DNA of 64,000 nt, from NCBI RefSeq assembly GCF_003219815.1, contig NZ_QJVD01000004.1, positions 1 to 64,000 on the forward strand, written 5' to 3'. This DNA is from Arthrobacter livingstonensis. Its GTDB lineage: Bacteria; Actinomycetota; Actinomycetes; Actinomycetales; Micrococcaceae. The position numbers and the translations under genes were made by a program. The notes under the pieces are model-generated. The model made no database searches. It was not told the origin of the DNA and saw only the letters and a program-made list of their open reading frames with translations. The first letter of the stretch is position 1; each line of letters begins with the position of its first letter. Below are positions 19,281 to 28,503 of the stretch, one piece after another.

Positions 19281-20309
19281 ATGGAAGTAGGGCCAGAGCG
19301 CGGGCGGGCAACTCTGCGGGACGTTGCCAAGCGTGCCGGGGTGGCGGCGTCAACGGTGTCCAGGGTGTTCTCCGAACCGGGCCGCATTAGCCCGGGCACC
19401 ACGGCGGCCGTGTTTGAGGCGGCCAGGAAGCTTGGTTATATGCAGCATTCCCGCGGTGGGGCGGAGAGGCAAAGCAGGCCAAATGCCGTGGCGCTACTCG
19501 TGCCGGACATAACCAATCCGTTCTATTTCGACATCATTCACGGCACCCAGGAGCAGCTCAAGGCTGCGGGTTACATCCAACTCCTCGTTGACACCGAAGA
19601 GTCCGAGGATGTGGAAGCGGGCGCGCTGGAAAGCCTGATCTCCTCGTCGCGTGGAGTGATTCTAGCCGCGTCGAGGCTTTCCACCGAGGCGCTTACCAAA
19701 GCCGCGACCCGCGTGCCGCTGGTTGCCATGAATCGCAATGACGCCGGGGTGCCCACGGTGCTCATTGACACCACAGTCGGCATTCACCAGGCCTTTCAGC
19801 ACCTGGTATCCCTTGACCACAAGTCAATTGCGTTCATCTCGGGGCCGGCCAAATCATGGTCCAACCAATGGCGGTGGCTGGCTTTTGAAGAGGCAGCCGA
19901 GGAGCATGGCGTGCAAGCCGTCCGGCTGGGCCCCTATGCACCAAAGCCCACGTCCGGTGCCGCCGCTGCAGACGCAATGATCACCAGCAGGGCCACGGCG
20001 TGCATAGCCTTCAATGACCTGCTGGCCATTGGAATGCTGCGCCGCTTCCGGACTCGCGGCGTCAGGGTGCCCGCGGATTTGAGCATTATTGGCTGTGATG
20101 ACATTTTCGGCGCTGATTTTTGCAATCCGCCGCTGACAACGATCACTGCCCCGATCGAACAGGCGGGACGTGTCGCCACCACGATGTTGTTGAATCAGCT
20201 GAATGCCGGCCTGCCGACAGTCCGGCAGGTGGCCCAGCTTCCCACCCACTTGACCGTACGGGAATCAACCGGTCCGGCGGTCGCGCCAGCCCGAGGGCAA
20301 GCCGTGTAG
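19281..20309 (+). CDS. LacI family transcriptional regulator (first)
   Basis: 342 residues. The N-terminal helix-turn-helix reads TLRDVAKRAGVAASTVSRVF with the hinge following; the rest is a periplasmic-binding-protein-like effector domain (NAVALLVPDITNPFYFDII through CIAFNDLLAIGM and IIGCDDIFGADFCNPPLTTI). Divergence from the ABC importer implies local control by a sugar or sugar acid. GTG 19278 is an alternative start; GAGAGG serves either. It is closely related to the convergent LacI protein 60 bp downstream. Confidence 0.9.
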   Translation: MEVGPERGRATLRDVAKRAGVAASTVSRVFSEPGRISPGTTAAVFEAARKLGYMQHSRGGAERQSRPNAVALLVPDITNPFYFDIIHGTQEQLKAAGYIQLLVDTEESEDVEAGALESLISSSRGVILAASRLSTEALTKAATRVPLVAMNRNDAGVPTVLIDTTVGIHQAFQHLVSLDHKSIAFISGPAKSWSNQWRWLAFEEAAEEHGVQAVRLGPYAPKPTSGAAAADAMITSRATACIAFNDLLAIGMLRRFRTRGVRVPADLSIIGCDDIFGADFCNPPLTTITAPIEQAGRVATTMLLNQLNAGLPTVRQVAQLPTHLTVRESTGPAVAPARGQAV

Positions 20310-20369
20310 CGCCGGGTCGGCAGGGGGTTGGACATAACGTGCCGCACATCTACAACGTCAACGCGCTTG

Positions 20370-21395
20370 TCACCGGGGCATCGGGGCGGAACCTGTGGAG
20401 GCGCGGATCGTCAAGTGGGTGGGCAAAACGGACTGGTTCCGTGGGAAATTTCCCAATCCGGGGTTGATTTTACTCAGCAACATGGTCACGGCAACCCGGC
20501 CGGCCTGTTCGATCGGGGCGGTGATCGTTGTCAGCGGCGGGCTGCAGAAGTCTGCCCCAAAGATGTCGTCGCACCCCACGATACTTATGTCCGAAGGCAC
20601 CCCTACACCACGCTCGCGCAGCCGCTGCAACATGCCGATGGCCATGAGATCGTTAAAAGCGATCCCGGCCGTGGCACCGGAATGCACCAGTGCGTCTGCG
20701 GCCGCGGCACCGGAATAAGTGCGCGGGGCAAAAGGCCCCAACCTCGCCACCTCCACCCCACGCTCCTGCGCCGCGGCGGACAGCGCCGCCCACCGGCGCG
20801 AGTTGGAACGGGAAGTTTCCGGTCCGCCAAGGTATGCAATGTGCGAGTGGCCCAGTGAAATTAGGTGGTCCAGTGCCTGATTTGTGGCGGTGGGCGTATC
20901 CAGCAGAACGGAGGGGACACCCTGTACATCCCGATTGATGGTGACCATCGGCATTTTTGCACTTACGCGTGCCAGTGTTTCGTCGTCGAGCCTTGATGCG
21001 GTGAGAATGAGTCCGTCCGCTGTTTGCCGCATTTGCTCAATGGTGTTGAGCTCCACCTCCTCGGATTCCTCCGTGTCCACCAGCAACTGCGTATAGCCGG
21101 CCGCCTTGAGCTGTAGTTGGGTGCCACGGATGATGTCAAAGTAAAAGGGATTGGTGATGTCCGCGACCAACACTGCAACCGCCTTGGTCCGTCCGGAACT
21201 CAGGGCCTTGGCCTGGGCATTGGGAACATAGTTCAGCTGTGCGGTGGCTGCCTCAATCCGTGCCTGGGTGCGGAAATTAACCCGCCCCGGGGTGGAAAGG
21301 GCGCGCGATACGGTGGAGGCGGTCACGCCCGACAGCGCCGCAACGTCGCGGATGGTTGCGGGGCGGTCCGGGGTGGCGCCGGCGGAAGCACTCAT
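20370..21395 (-). CDS. LacI family transcriptional regulator (second)
   Basis: 341 residues from ATG 21395 (GGATGG ahead); an open frame to 21476 is less likely. The helix-turn-helix is TIRDVAALSGVTASTVSRAL. The effector domain shares long blocks with the first LacI protein, such as GAAAADA, AFNDLMAIGML, VGCDDIFGADFC and PPLTTITAPIEQAGRVA, so the two arose by duplication. It is divergent from the TIM-barrel/oxidoreductase operon and operator site 2 lies between them, so it probably regulates that operon and itself. Confidence 0.9.
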   Translation of the reverse strand: MSASAGATPDRPATIRDVAALSGVTASTVSRALSTPGRVNFRTQARIEAATAQLNYVPNAQAKALSSGRTKAVAVLVADITNPFYFDIIRGTQLQLKAAGYTQLLVDTEESEEVELNTIEQMRQTADGLILTASRLDDETLARVSAKMPMVTINRDVQGVPSVLLDTPTATNQALDHLISLGHSHIAYLGGPETSRSNSRRWAALSAAAQERGVEVARLGPFAPRTYSGAAAADALVHSGATAGIAFNDLMAIGMLQRLRERGVGVPSDISIVGCDDIFGADFCSPPLTTITAPIEQAGRVAVTMLLSKINPGLGNFPRNQSVLPTHLTIRASTGSAPMPR

Positions 21396-21537
21396 AAAGG
21401 GACCATCCTTATAGGGGCGAATTTGGGTTGGAGCAACTGTAAGCGGTGGTTCTGTCGCGAGCTTGGTGGCGGCCAAGGGTGCAGGATGTGACGGGCGGCA
21501 CTGCCCAACACAGTCAGGTTACGGCCTTGGACACTTT

Positions 21538-21555
21538 TTGGCAATCGGTTGTCAA
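21538..21555. promoter_or_regulatory. LacI-type operator site 2
   Basis: TTGGCAATCGGTTGTCAA, 16 of 18 positions matching the palindrome. It lies in the divergent gap between the second lacI gene and the 21670 operon. Confidence 0.68.
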
Positions 21556-21669
21556 TAAGTTTTTAGGGCGATAGGCTACTTGTTGTACGCAACTTGTGAA
21601 ACACGTCACGCAATACCGGCCGCGATAGGCCGCAGCCGTTCCGTGGCACCCAACGTGGAGGCCGTCTAC

Positions 21670-22518
21670 ATGTCCAACGCCCAAAACCCAACATGGACCC
21701 TTTCCGGCTTCGGCGACGAAGTTGACCCTGATCCCAAGATTCAGGCAGCAGTGCTCACAGCCCTTGGCGCATCGCATATTGAAGTTCGCAGTGCTTGGGG
21801 AACCAATGTGGCCGACCTCGACGACGACCAGGTTGCCGAGCTCAAGAGCATCCTTGATGGCGCCGGGATGAAGGTTTCCGCTGTCGCCAGTCCCATCGGC
21901 AAGGTCGACATCGGCCTGCCCGCGGCACACGAGGTGAACCGCCTGCGCCGCGTCATTGAGGTAGCCAAGGCTCTCGAAACCCGATACATCCGCATGTTCT
22001 CCTTCTTTCGGTCCGCGGATCAGACACCGGAGGACATGCGTGACGCCGTCATGGAGCGCATGGGCCTGCTTGCCGAGGAGGCGGAGCGTGCCGGTGTCAT
22101 GTTGATACATGAGAATGAAAAGGACATCTACGGCGATACTCCGGAGCGAGTGCTGGACATTTTGGAGACAGTGAAGTCGCCGGCCCTGCGCGCGGCGTGG
22201 GACAACGCCAATTTCGTGCAGGTGGGCGTCAAGCCTTACACGGACGCCTACGCCATGCTCCGCCCGTACCTGGAATACCTGCAGGTCAAGGATGCGATCG
22301 CCGGCACCGGCTTGGTGGTCCCCACCGGATACGGTGACGGCGAGCTTGTGGAGACACTCACGGCGCTCAGCCGTGACGGCTATGCCGGTTTCGCGTCCCT
22401 GGAGCCCCACCTGGCGGCACAACATGAACTTGGCGGGTTCTCCGGCCCAGCAGCCTTTGGCGAAGCAGCCCGAGCCTTCCGTGCCGTCACTGATGCAATC
22501 GGCATCACCCTCGTCTAA
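21670..22518 (+). CDS. sugar phosphate isomerase/epimerase, xylose-isomerase-like TIM barrel (first)
   Basis: 282 residues of the AP-endonuclease-2/xylose-isomerase-like barrel. Likely metal ligands sit at strand ends: Glu in LIHENEKDIYGD, Asp in AAWDNANF, the Lys/Asp of YLQVKDA and Glu/His in SLEPHL. Members are isomerases, epimerases or lyases of sugars and keto-sugars. GTGGAGG precedes ATG 21670 (an upstream frame to 21580 lacks a site). The Gfo/Idh gene follows 38 bp later, suggesting consecutive steps. The exact substrate is unknown. Confidence 0.83.
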   Translation: MSNAQNPTWTLSGFGDEVDPDPKIQAAVLTALGASHIEVRSAWGTNVADLDDDQVAELKSILDGAGMKVSAVASPIGKVDIGLPAAHEVNRLRRVIEVAKALETRYIRMFSFFRSADQTPEDMRDAVMERMGLLAEEAERAGVMLIHENEKDIYGDTPERVLDILETVKSPALRAAWDNANFVQVGVKPYTDAYAMLRPYLEYLQVKDAIAGTGLVVPTGYGDGELVETLTALSRDGYAGFASLEPHLAAQHELGGFSGPAAFGEAARAFRAVTDAIGITLV

Positions 22519-22556
22519 ATATTGTTCCAACAAGCCACGCCGACATAGGAGTCACG

Positions 22557-23564
22557 ATGCCCAGAGTTGCCATCATTGGTTGCGGCGACGTTGCCACGGT
22601 CCATTTCGAGGCCCTCGCTGCGGTGGAGGGTGCCCAGCTGGTGGCCGTGTGTGACACGGATCCCGGTCGGCTCGCAGCCGCCGAACAGGCCCACGGCGTT
22701 CCCGGCTTCGGCGACTACCTGGGCATGCTCGATTCGGTGCGTCCCGACGTCGTGCATGTGTGCACGCCGCACAACCAGCATGTCGACCCGGCCATCGCGG
22801 CGCTGCAGCGCGGCATCAATGTCATCAGTGAGAAACCGCTGGCCAGCACCCTGGCCGACGGTGAACGGCTGGCTGCGGCGGCCGCCGCCAGTTCAGCGAG
22901 GATTGGCATCTGTTTTCAAAACCGCTACAACCAGGCAGTGCAGGCCATGCAGTGCCGCATCGCCAGCGGCGAATTCGGTGCCGTATTGGGCGGATCGGGC
23001 ACAGTCATGTGGAGCCGGAATGCGGCCTACTACGAAAGCCGGCCGTGGCGCGGAACCTGGGCCGGTGGTGGCGGTGGCCTGCTGATGAACCAGGCCATCC
23101 ACACCCTGGACCTGCTGCAGTGGATGATCGGTGACGTCGTATCCGTTAAGGGGCACGCGGCCACGAACGTGCTGGCGGACGCTATTGAGGTGGAAGACAC
23201 CGCAGAGCTGGTTCTTACCCATGAGGGCGGCGCCCGAAGCGTCTTTTACGCAACCTTGGCCAACACCACCAACGAACCCATTACGGTGGACGTGGAAACG
23301 GAAACGGCGTCGCTGCGTCTGCGCGGGTCCCTGGTGATCACCCACCACGACGGCCCGGTGGAAGTCGTTGACGAGCGCCGGGCGGCCTCAGGCGGCCGGG
23401 ACTACTGGGGAGTGTCCCACCAGCTGTACATTGCCGACTTTTATGCCCAGCTTGGCAACGGCGGCCCGTTTTGGATTGACCCGCAGGAAGCGCTGAAGAC
23501 ATTGCGCATCATCAAGGACGTCTACGCCCAGAGCTACCCAGGCCGCCTGGCTGGCGTCTCCTAG
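22557..23564 (+). CDS. Gfo/Idh/MocA family NAD(P)-dependent oxidoreductase (first)
   Basis: 335 residues. The Rossmann motif is AIIGCGDVATVHFEAL at the N-terminus; EKPLAST near residue 95 carries the conserved EKP lysine; the C-terminal domain has GGGGGLLMNQAIHTLDLLQW with the His used in catalysis. These enzymes oxidise or reduce hydroxyl groups of sugars, including C3 of glycosides. AGGAG precedes ATG 22557. It lies between two TIM-barrel genes in one direction, most likely in an operon. Confidence 0.88.
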   Translation: MPRVAIIGCGDVATVHFEALAAVEGAQLVAVCDTDPGRLAAAEQAHGVPGFGDYLGMLDSVRPDVVHVCTPHNQHVDPAIAALQRGINVISEKPLASTLADGERLAAAAAASSARIGICFQNRYNQAVQAMQCRIASGEFGAVLGGSGTVMWSRNAAYYESRPWRGTWAGGGGGLLMNQAIHTLDLLQWMIGDVVSVKGHAATNVLADAIEVEDTAELVLTHEGGARSVFYATLANTTNEPITVDVETETASLRLRGSLVITHHDGPVEVVDERRAASGGRDYWGVSHQLYIADFYAQLGNGGPFWIDPQEALKTLRIIKDVYAQSYPGRLAGVS

Positions 23565-23673
23565 CAAACATTGGTCGCAGCCCGCATGAAACATCTGCGG
23601 AATTGAATCAAACAGGACTTGAAGCAACGTCGGGACAAGCCCCATAGGGGCCTCGGCAGAAGAAAGGAATATC

Positions 23674-24534
23674 GTGGCAAAAATCGGTGTACAGGCAATG
23701 ATGCTCAAGGGCAGCTTCGCGGAGGTTGGCGCCTTCGAGACGCTCCGCAAGGTCAACGGCCTGGGGTACAACGCCGTCGAGATCTCCCAGATCCCCATGG
23801 ATGAAAAGAACGTCGCCGAGCTGGAGAAGGCCCAGGCGGAGCTGGGCATGGACGTTGCCGCCCTCTCTGTCATGATGGAAAAGCCTGTAGGGCGCCCCGG
23901 CGATTCCCTCAAAGACGACTTCGAGAAGATCGTCGCGGACGCCAAGCGCCTCGACACGAAACTGCTGCGCATCGGCATGCTGCCATTCCCGGCAATGAAG
24001 TCGATCGACGCCGTCATTGACTTCGCCAAGGAGACCAACGGCTATGCCGAGCGCCTCCAGGAACACGGCATCAGCCTCTACTACCACAACCACCACATCG
24101 AGTTTGCCAAGTTTGACGGCAAATACATGCTGGACATCATCAACGAGAACTCCCCGGCCATGGGCCTGGAGATTGACGTCCACTGGGTGCAGCGCGGCGG
24201 CCTGGACCCCGTCCGCACCCTCGACAAGTACGCAGGCCAAACCGCCATGGTGCACCTGAAGGATTACCGCATCGGAATGATGCCGGCACAAGCATTTGGA
24301 CTATTGGAAGCGGGGGATGTGGGTGCCTTCATGGCCGCATTCAAGAATGTGGTTCAGTTCGCCGAGGTGGGCGAGGGCAACCTCGACTTCCCTTCCATCA
24401 TCGACCACGCACAGGCCGCGGGTGCACAATACCTGCTCGTGGAGCAGGACGAACTCTATGGCCGCACCGTGTGGGAGGCGCTGGAAACCTCGCACCGCAA
24501 CCTGAGTGCCATGGGCTTCGCCGAACTCTTCTAG
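23674..24534 (+). CDS. sugar phosphate isomerase/epimerase, xylose-isomerase-like TIM barrel (second)
   Basis: 286 residues of the same fold as the first barrel but only distantly similar. Metal-site motifs are YYHNHHIEF, GLEIDVHWVQRGG, MVHLKDYR and LLVEQDEL. This pattern is common in barrels paired with Gfo/Idh oxidoreductases in sugar, inositol or glycoside catabolism. The start is GTG 23674 with AAAGGAA nine bases ahead. A Gfo/Idh gene precedes and another follows. Confidence 0.85.
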   Translation: MAKIGVQAMMLKGSFAEVGAFETLRKVNGLGYNAVEISQIPMDEKNVAELEKAQAELGMDVAALSVMMEKPVGRPGDSLKDDFEKIVADAKRLDTKLLRIGMLPFPAMKSIDAVIDFAKETNGYAERLQEHGISLYYHNHHIEFAKFDGKYMLDIINENSPAMGLEIDVHWVQRGGLDPVRTLDKYAGQTAMVHLKDYRIGMMPAQAFGLLEAGDVGAFMAAFKNVVQFAEVGEGNLDFPSIIDHAQAAGAQYLLVEQDELYGRTVWEALETSHRNLSAMGFAELF

Positions 24535-24645
24535 TCCCCACCCGCTCCCCAGCCTCGTGCCTCGCACCGGGGCCCCCTCGCGGGAGTGGGCCCAGCACCC
24601 GCTCCCGCCGTATCCGCTAAACGCAACGCAAAGGAAAAGATCACA

Positions 24646-25812
24646 GTGAGCAAGAAAGTACGCCTCGGCATCATCGGCCTCGGCCAGCAGGGCGGCATGT
24701 ACGCCAAGTTCATCACCGATGGCCTGGTGCCCAATATGGAGATCGGCGCCATCACCGACACGGACCCCGCCAAGCGTGAACTGGCGGCGGCCACCTACCC
24801 CGGTGTCAAGGTGTACGACGACTACACCGCCATGCTGGACAGCGGTGACATCGACGCCGTGGTCACCTGCGTCCCACACTACCTGCACCCGGAAATTGGC
24901 ATCGCCGCACTCAGCCGCAATATCCACGCCCTCGTGGAAAAGCCCGCGGGCGTGTACACCAAGCAGGTTAAGGAACTCAACGAGTTTGCCGCGAGCAAGC
25001 CGGAGCTCTCCTTTGCCATCATGTTCAACCAGCGCAACAACCCGCTGTACCAGCGCCTGAAGGAGATCGTGGACAACGGCGAGATCGGCAGCATCCTGCG
25101 CACCAACTGGATCATCACCACCTGGTGGCGGCCGCAGGGCTACTACAACTCCAGCGAGTGGCGCGCCACCTGGGGCGGCGAAGGCGGGGGAGTCCTGGTC
25201 AACCAGGCCCCGCACCAGCTGGACCTCTGGCAGTGGATCTGCGGCGTCCCGAAGTCTGTGTTCGCCAAGGTGTCGTACGGATTCCGCCGCGACATCGCCG
25301 TGGAAGACGAGGTCACCGCCGTCGTCGACTACGGCAACGGCGCCACCGGAACCTTCGTCACGGCCACCCACGACATGGTGGGCACCGACCGCTTCGAGAT
25401 CCTCGGCGACCAGGGCAAGATCGTCGTGGAAGGCAGTAAGACCGCCACTGTGACGCGGATGAAAAAGAAGGAACGCGAAATCAGCGAAAGCATGGGCATG
25501 GAGGACGTGCGCAAGCTCTTCATGGGCCAGCTGAACATGGACGACTACCTGACCACCGAGACCGTGGAGTTTGATTCCGTGTGGGGGGCCCAGCACGCAG
25601 GCGTACTGGAAAACTTTGCCGCCAACATCCTGGACGGCACGCCGCTGCTGGCCCCGGGCTCCGACGGCATCAACGGCGTCCGCCTGGCGAACGCCATCCA
25701 CCTCTCCAGCTGGAAGGGCGGGGAAGTGGGCCTCGACTTCGACGAGGACGAATTCCTGGGGCTCCTCAACGAGCACATCCGCGACGAGGGCAAGTACGCC
25801 GAGCGGAAATAA
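24646..25812 (+). CDS. Gfo/Idh/MocA family oxidoreductase (second)
   Basis: 388 residues with the Rossmann start LGIIGLGQQGGMYAKF, EKPAGVYTK near 95 and GEGGGVLVNQAPHQLDLWQW holding the catalytic His. A long C-terminal domain (MKKKEREISESMGMEDVRKL onwards, helical) makes it larger than the first paralogue. GTG 24646 follows AAAGGAAAAG; the 110-bp gap upstream is GC-rich with a GTGGGCCCA motif but no gene. Likely role: NAD-dependent oxidation of a sugar or glycoside; substrate unknown. Confidence 0.87.
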   Translation: MSKKVRLGIIGLGQQGGMYAKFITDGLVPNMEIGAITDTDPAKRELAAATYPGVKVYDDYTAMLDSGDIDAVVTCVPHYLHPEIGIAALSRNIHALVEKPAGVYTKQVKELNEFAASKPELSFAIMFNQRNNPLYQRLKEIVDNGEIGSILRTNWIITTWWRPQGYYNSSEWRATWGGEGGGVLVNQAPHQLDLWQWICGVPKSVFAKVSYGFRRDIAVEDEVTAVVDYGNGATGTFVTATHDMVGTDRFEILGDQGKIVVEGSKTATVTRMKKKEREISESMGMEDVRKLFMGQLNMDDYLTTETVEFDSVWGAQHAGVLENFAANILDGTPLLAPGSDGINGVRLANAIHLSSWKGGEVGLDFDEDEFLGLLNEHIRDEGKYAERK

Positions 25813-25889
25813 TCCCTGCGGGGCGCCACGCACGGCCGGCCGGCACCGCCGTTTCCATGGTGTCGGCCGGCCGTGCGTTAAGCTGGCAG

Positions 25890-25907
25890 CTGGCAACCAA
25901 TTGCGAA
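25890..25907. promoter_or_regulatory. LacI-type operator site 3
   Basis: CTGGCAACCAATTGCGAA, 14 of 18 positions. It overlaps the leader and ribosome site of the third lacI gene, as expected for autoregulation. The weakest of the five sites. Confidence 0.45.
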
Positions 25908-25917
25908 GGACTTCGGC

Positions 25918-26970
25918 GTGACTGACACCACCAAGGCAGGCGGCGATGCAGGACGGGCTGCCGCACGCCCGGGGACTGCGAAATCGGCCCCGACCATCTA
26001 TGACATTGCCGTCCTGGCCGGCGTCAATCCGTCAACGGTGTCCCGTGCGCTGAGCAAGCCGGGGCGCGTGAGCGCCAAAACCGCCCAAAAGATCACTGAT
26101 GCGGCGCAGGAATTGAATTACCAGGTCAACGTTTTTGCCCGCGCGCTGCCCACGGGACGCACCCAGACCGTTGGCTTGATTGTCTCCGACATCACCAACC
26201 CGGCCTATTTTGAGGTGATCCGCGGTGCTGAAACAGCGGCCTCCGGGCGCGACTACACGCTGATGCTGGCCGAATCCGCGGAGTCGGCGGAGCTGGAATT
26301 GACGGCCGCCCGGCGCATGCTGGCGACCGTGGACGGGCTCATTCTGGCCAGCCCGCGCCTTTCCGATGAGGAAATTGGCCTACTGGCTTCGAAAAAGCCC
26401 GTCGTGGTGATCAACCGCAGTGTTGCCGGTGTAGCCTCCGTTGTGGCGGACACGGAGGTCGGGGTAACCGACGCCGTCCGCCACCTTGCCGCCATGGGCC
26501 ACACCGCAATTTCCTACGTGGCGGGCCCGGAACGGTCCTGGATGTCGCAGCGGCGCTGGGAAAGCATCAAGGCCCGGTGCGACTGGCACGGAATGCAGGC
26601 CACAGTTGTTGCCTCCCTGCCGCCAACGGTCGACGGCGGACGACGTGCGGCCGCGGGAGTCCGGGCGGGAGCGGCGACCGCCGTGTTTTGCTACAACGAC
26701 CTCATGGCGATCGGCCTGATGCGGGAGCTCCAATCGGCTGGGCTGACGATTCCGGAAGAGCTGAGCATCCTCGGCTTTGACAACATCTTTGGTTCCGACT
26801 TCACCACCCCGCCGCTGTCAACCATCAAGTCCCCGCTTCATGAACTTGGCGTGTCCGCCTTCCGGCGCGTTCTGGACGCCGTGGACCAGGTCGATGCCGG
26901 GCAGGAGCCTCCGGCGCCTCCCACGGAACTGGTGCTGCGGGGTTCCACAGGGCGCGCGAAAGGCGCCTGA
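25918..26970 (+). CDS. LacI family transcriptional regulator (third)
   Basis: 350 residues. The helix-turn-helix reads TIYDIAVLAGVNPSTVSRAL, followed by LSKPGRVSAKTAQ; the effector domain includes QTVGLIVSDITNPAYFEVI, AVFCYNDLMAIGLM and LSILGFDNIFGSDFTTPPLS. It is less like the other two LacI proteins than they are to each other. GTG 25918 has AAGGA ahead. It sits directly upstream of uxaC, so the uronate genes are its likely targets. Confidence 0.9.
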   Translation: MTDTTKAGGDAGRAAARPGTAKSAPTIYDIAVLAGVNPSTVSRALSKPGRVSAKTAQKITDAAQELNYQVNVFARALPTGRTQTVGLIVSDITNPAYFEVIRGAETAASGRDYTLMLAESAESAELELTAARRMLATVDGLILASPRLSDEEIGLLASKKPVVVINRSVAGVASVVADTEVGVTDAVRHLAAMGHTAISYVAGPERSWMSQRRWESIKARCDWHGMQATVVASLPPTVDGGRRAAAGVRAGAATAVFCYNDLMAIGLMRELQSAGLTIPEELSILGFDNIFGSDFTTPPLSTIKSPLHELGVSAFRRVLDAVDQVDAGQEPPAPPTELVLRGSTGRAKGA

Positions 26971-26998
26971 AAGGCGCAAAACCGGCCTTGGCAATTGA

Positions 26999-27016
26999 TT
27001 GGCAACCGGTTGACAA
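26999..27016. promoter_or_regulatory. LacI-type operator site 4
   Basis: TTGGCAACCGGTTGACAA, 17 of 18 positions. It is 30 bp before uxaC, and an overlapping half-site TTGGCAATT begins at 26988. Confidence 0.75.
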
Positions 27017-27045
27017 AGGGAATGCATTGCATGGACGATTGAGCT

Positions 27046-28503
27046 ATGTCACATTTTCCCTCACGCGTTGCCACCCGTACTCAGGCAGTAGTAGACGTGT
27101 CGCCGCCGCCCGCAGCCAACCCGGACCGCCTGCTGCCCGCCGATCCCGGCACCCGCAGCATTGCCCGCGAACTGCTGGCCAGGGTTGAAGACCTGCCCAT
27201 CATCTCGCCGCACGGCCACGTTGACGCGGCCATGCTGGAACTGGACACCCCGTTTCCCGACCCCGCAACGTTGCTGGTCAGCCCGGACCACTACGTCACC
27301 CGCCTGATCCACGCCAGCGGCGTGCCCCTGGAACGCCTGCGCATGGGTGGCGCCACGGCAGTGGAACCCAGGGACACCTGGCGTGAATTTGCCAAGGCAT
27401 GGCCGCTTTTTGACGGCACCGCCTCCGGCTACTGGATGCGCGACTCCTTTCAGCACGTCTTTGGCCTGTCCAAGGAAGTGAACGAGGAAAACGCCGACGC
27501 CCTCTTCGACGAGCTGGACGCCAAGCTGCAAAGCCCGGCCTTCCGTCCCCGCCAGCTGTTCAAAAACTTCAACATCGAGGTCCTGGCCACCACGGACGAT
27601 CCGCTGGACGACCTTGCCCCGCACGCGGCAATTGCCAAGGACCCCACATTCACCGGCCGCGTGCTGCCCACGTTCCGCCCCGATGCCTACATCAAGTTCG
27701 CCGCTGCTGGCTGGGCCGGGCGCGTGGAAAAGCTGATCGCGGTGGCCGGCGACGGCATGGCCGGCTACGCGGGTTACATCCGCGCACTGGAAAACCGACG
27801 CCGGTACTTTGTGGAGCACGGTGCCGTCTCCGCCGACCATGGCGTACGCACCGCACAGACGCTGCGCCTGGATGCCGTCACGGCCGCCACCCTGTTTGAC
27901 AAGGCGTGCCGCGGCGAGGCCACGGCCGCCGACGCCGACGTCTTCGAGGCCCACATGACGTACCAGATGGCGCGCATGTCCGTGGAAGACGGCCTGGTCA
28001 TGACCATTCACCCCGGCGTGTTCCGCAACCACCATACGGAATCGTTCAACAGGTTCGGCGCCGACACCGGCCACGACATCCCGTTCGCCGTCAGCTACAC
28101 CGAGGCGCTGCGCCCCATGCTGGAGGACTTTGGCACGGCGCAGGGCTTCCACTTCATTCCGTTCACGATCGACGAGACCGTGTTCTCCCGTGAAATCGCG
28201 CCCCTGGCCGGTTTTTACCCCTCGGTGTACATCGGCGCTCCGTGGTGGTTCCTGGATGCGCCGGACGCCATGCTGCGCTTCCGGTCCGCGGTCACGGAAA
28301 CGGCCGGATTCTCCCGGTCCTCCGGCTTCATCGACGACACCCGTGCGTTCTGCTCCATCCCGGCACGCCACAACACCTCGCGCCGCATCGAGGCGAGCTT
28401 CCTGGCCCGGCTGGTGGCCGAAAGCCGCGTCAGCGAGGCCCGCGCCCACGAAATCATCGTCGACATCGTCGATGCCGCACCCCGAAGGGCCTTCAAGCTG
28501 TGA
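27046..28503 (+). CDS. uxaC: glucuronate isomerase (uronate isomerase)
   Basis: 485 residues of the amidohydrolase-like UxaC family, which converts D-glucuronate to D-fructuronate (and galacturonate to tagaturonate). ISPHGHVDAAML supplies the metal-binding HxH; RNHHTESFNRFGADTGHDIP and the C-terminal FSRSSGFIDDTRAFCSIPARH are family blocks, with catalytic Asp and Arg. Length is typical. ATG 27046 lacks a strong Shine-Dalgarno; GTG 27100 could also be used, as similarity begins near residue 25. The stop overlaps the next gene (GTGA). Confidence 0.9.
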   Translation: MSHFPSRVATRTQAVVDVSPPPAANPDRLLPADPGTRSIARELLARVEDLPIISPHGHVDAAMLELDTPFPDPATLLVSPDHYVTRLIHASGVPLERLRMGGATAVEPRDTWREFAKAWPLFDGTASGYWMRDSFQHVFGLSKEVNEENADALFDELDAKLQSPAFRPRQLFKNFNIEVLATTDDPLDDLAPHAAIAKDPTFTGRVLPTFRPDAYIKFAAAGWAGRVEKLIAVAGDGMAGYAGYIRALENRRRYFVEHGAVSADHGVRTAQTLRLDAVTAATLFDKACRGEATAADADVFEAHMTYQMARMSVEDGLVMTIHPGVFRNHHTESFNRFGADTGHDIPFAVSYTEALRPMLEDFGTAQGFHFIPFTIDETVFSREIAPLAGFYPSVYIGAPWWFLDAPDAMLRFRSAVTETAGFSRSSGFIDDTRAFCSIPARHNTSRRIEASFLARLVAESRVSEARAHEIIVDIVDAAPRRAFKL

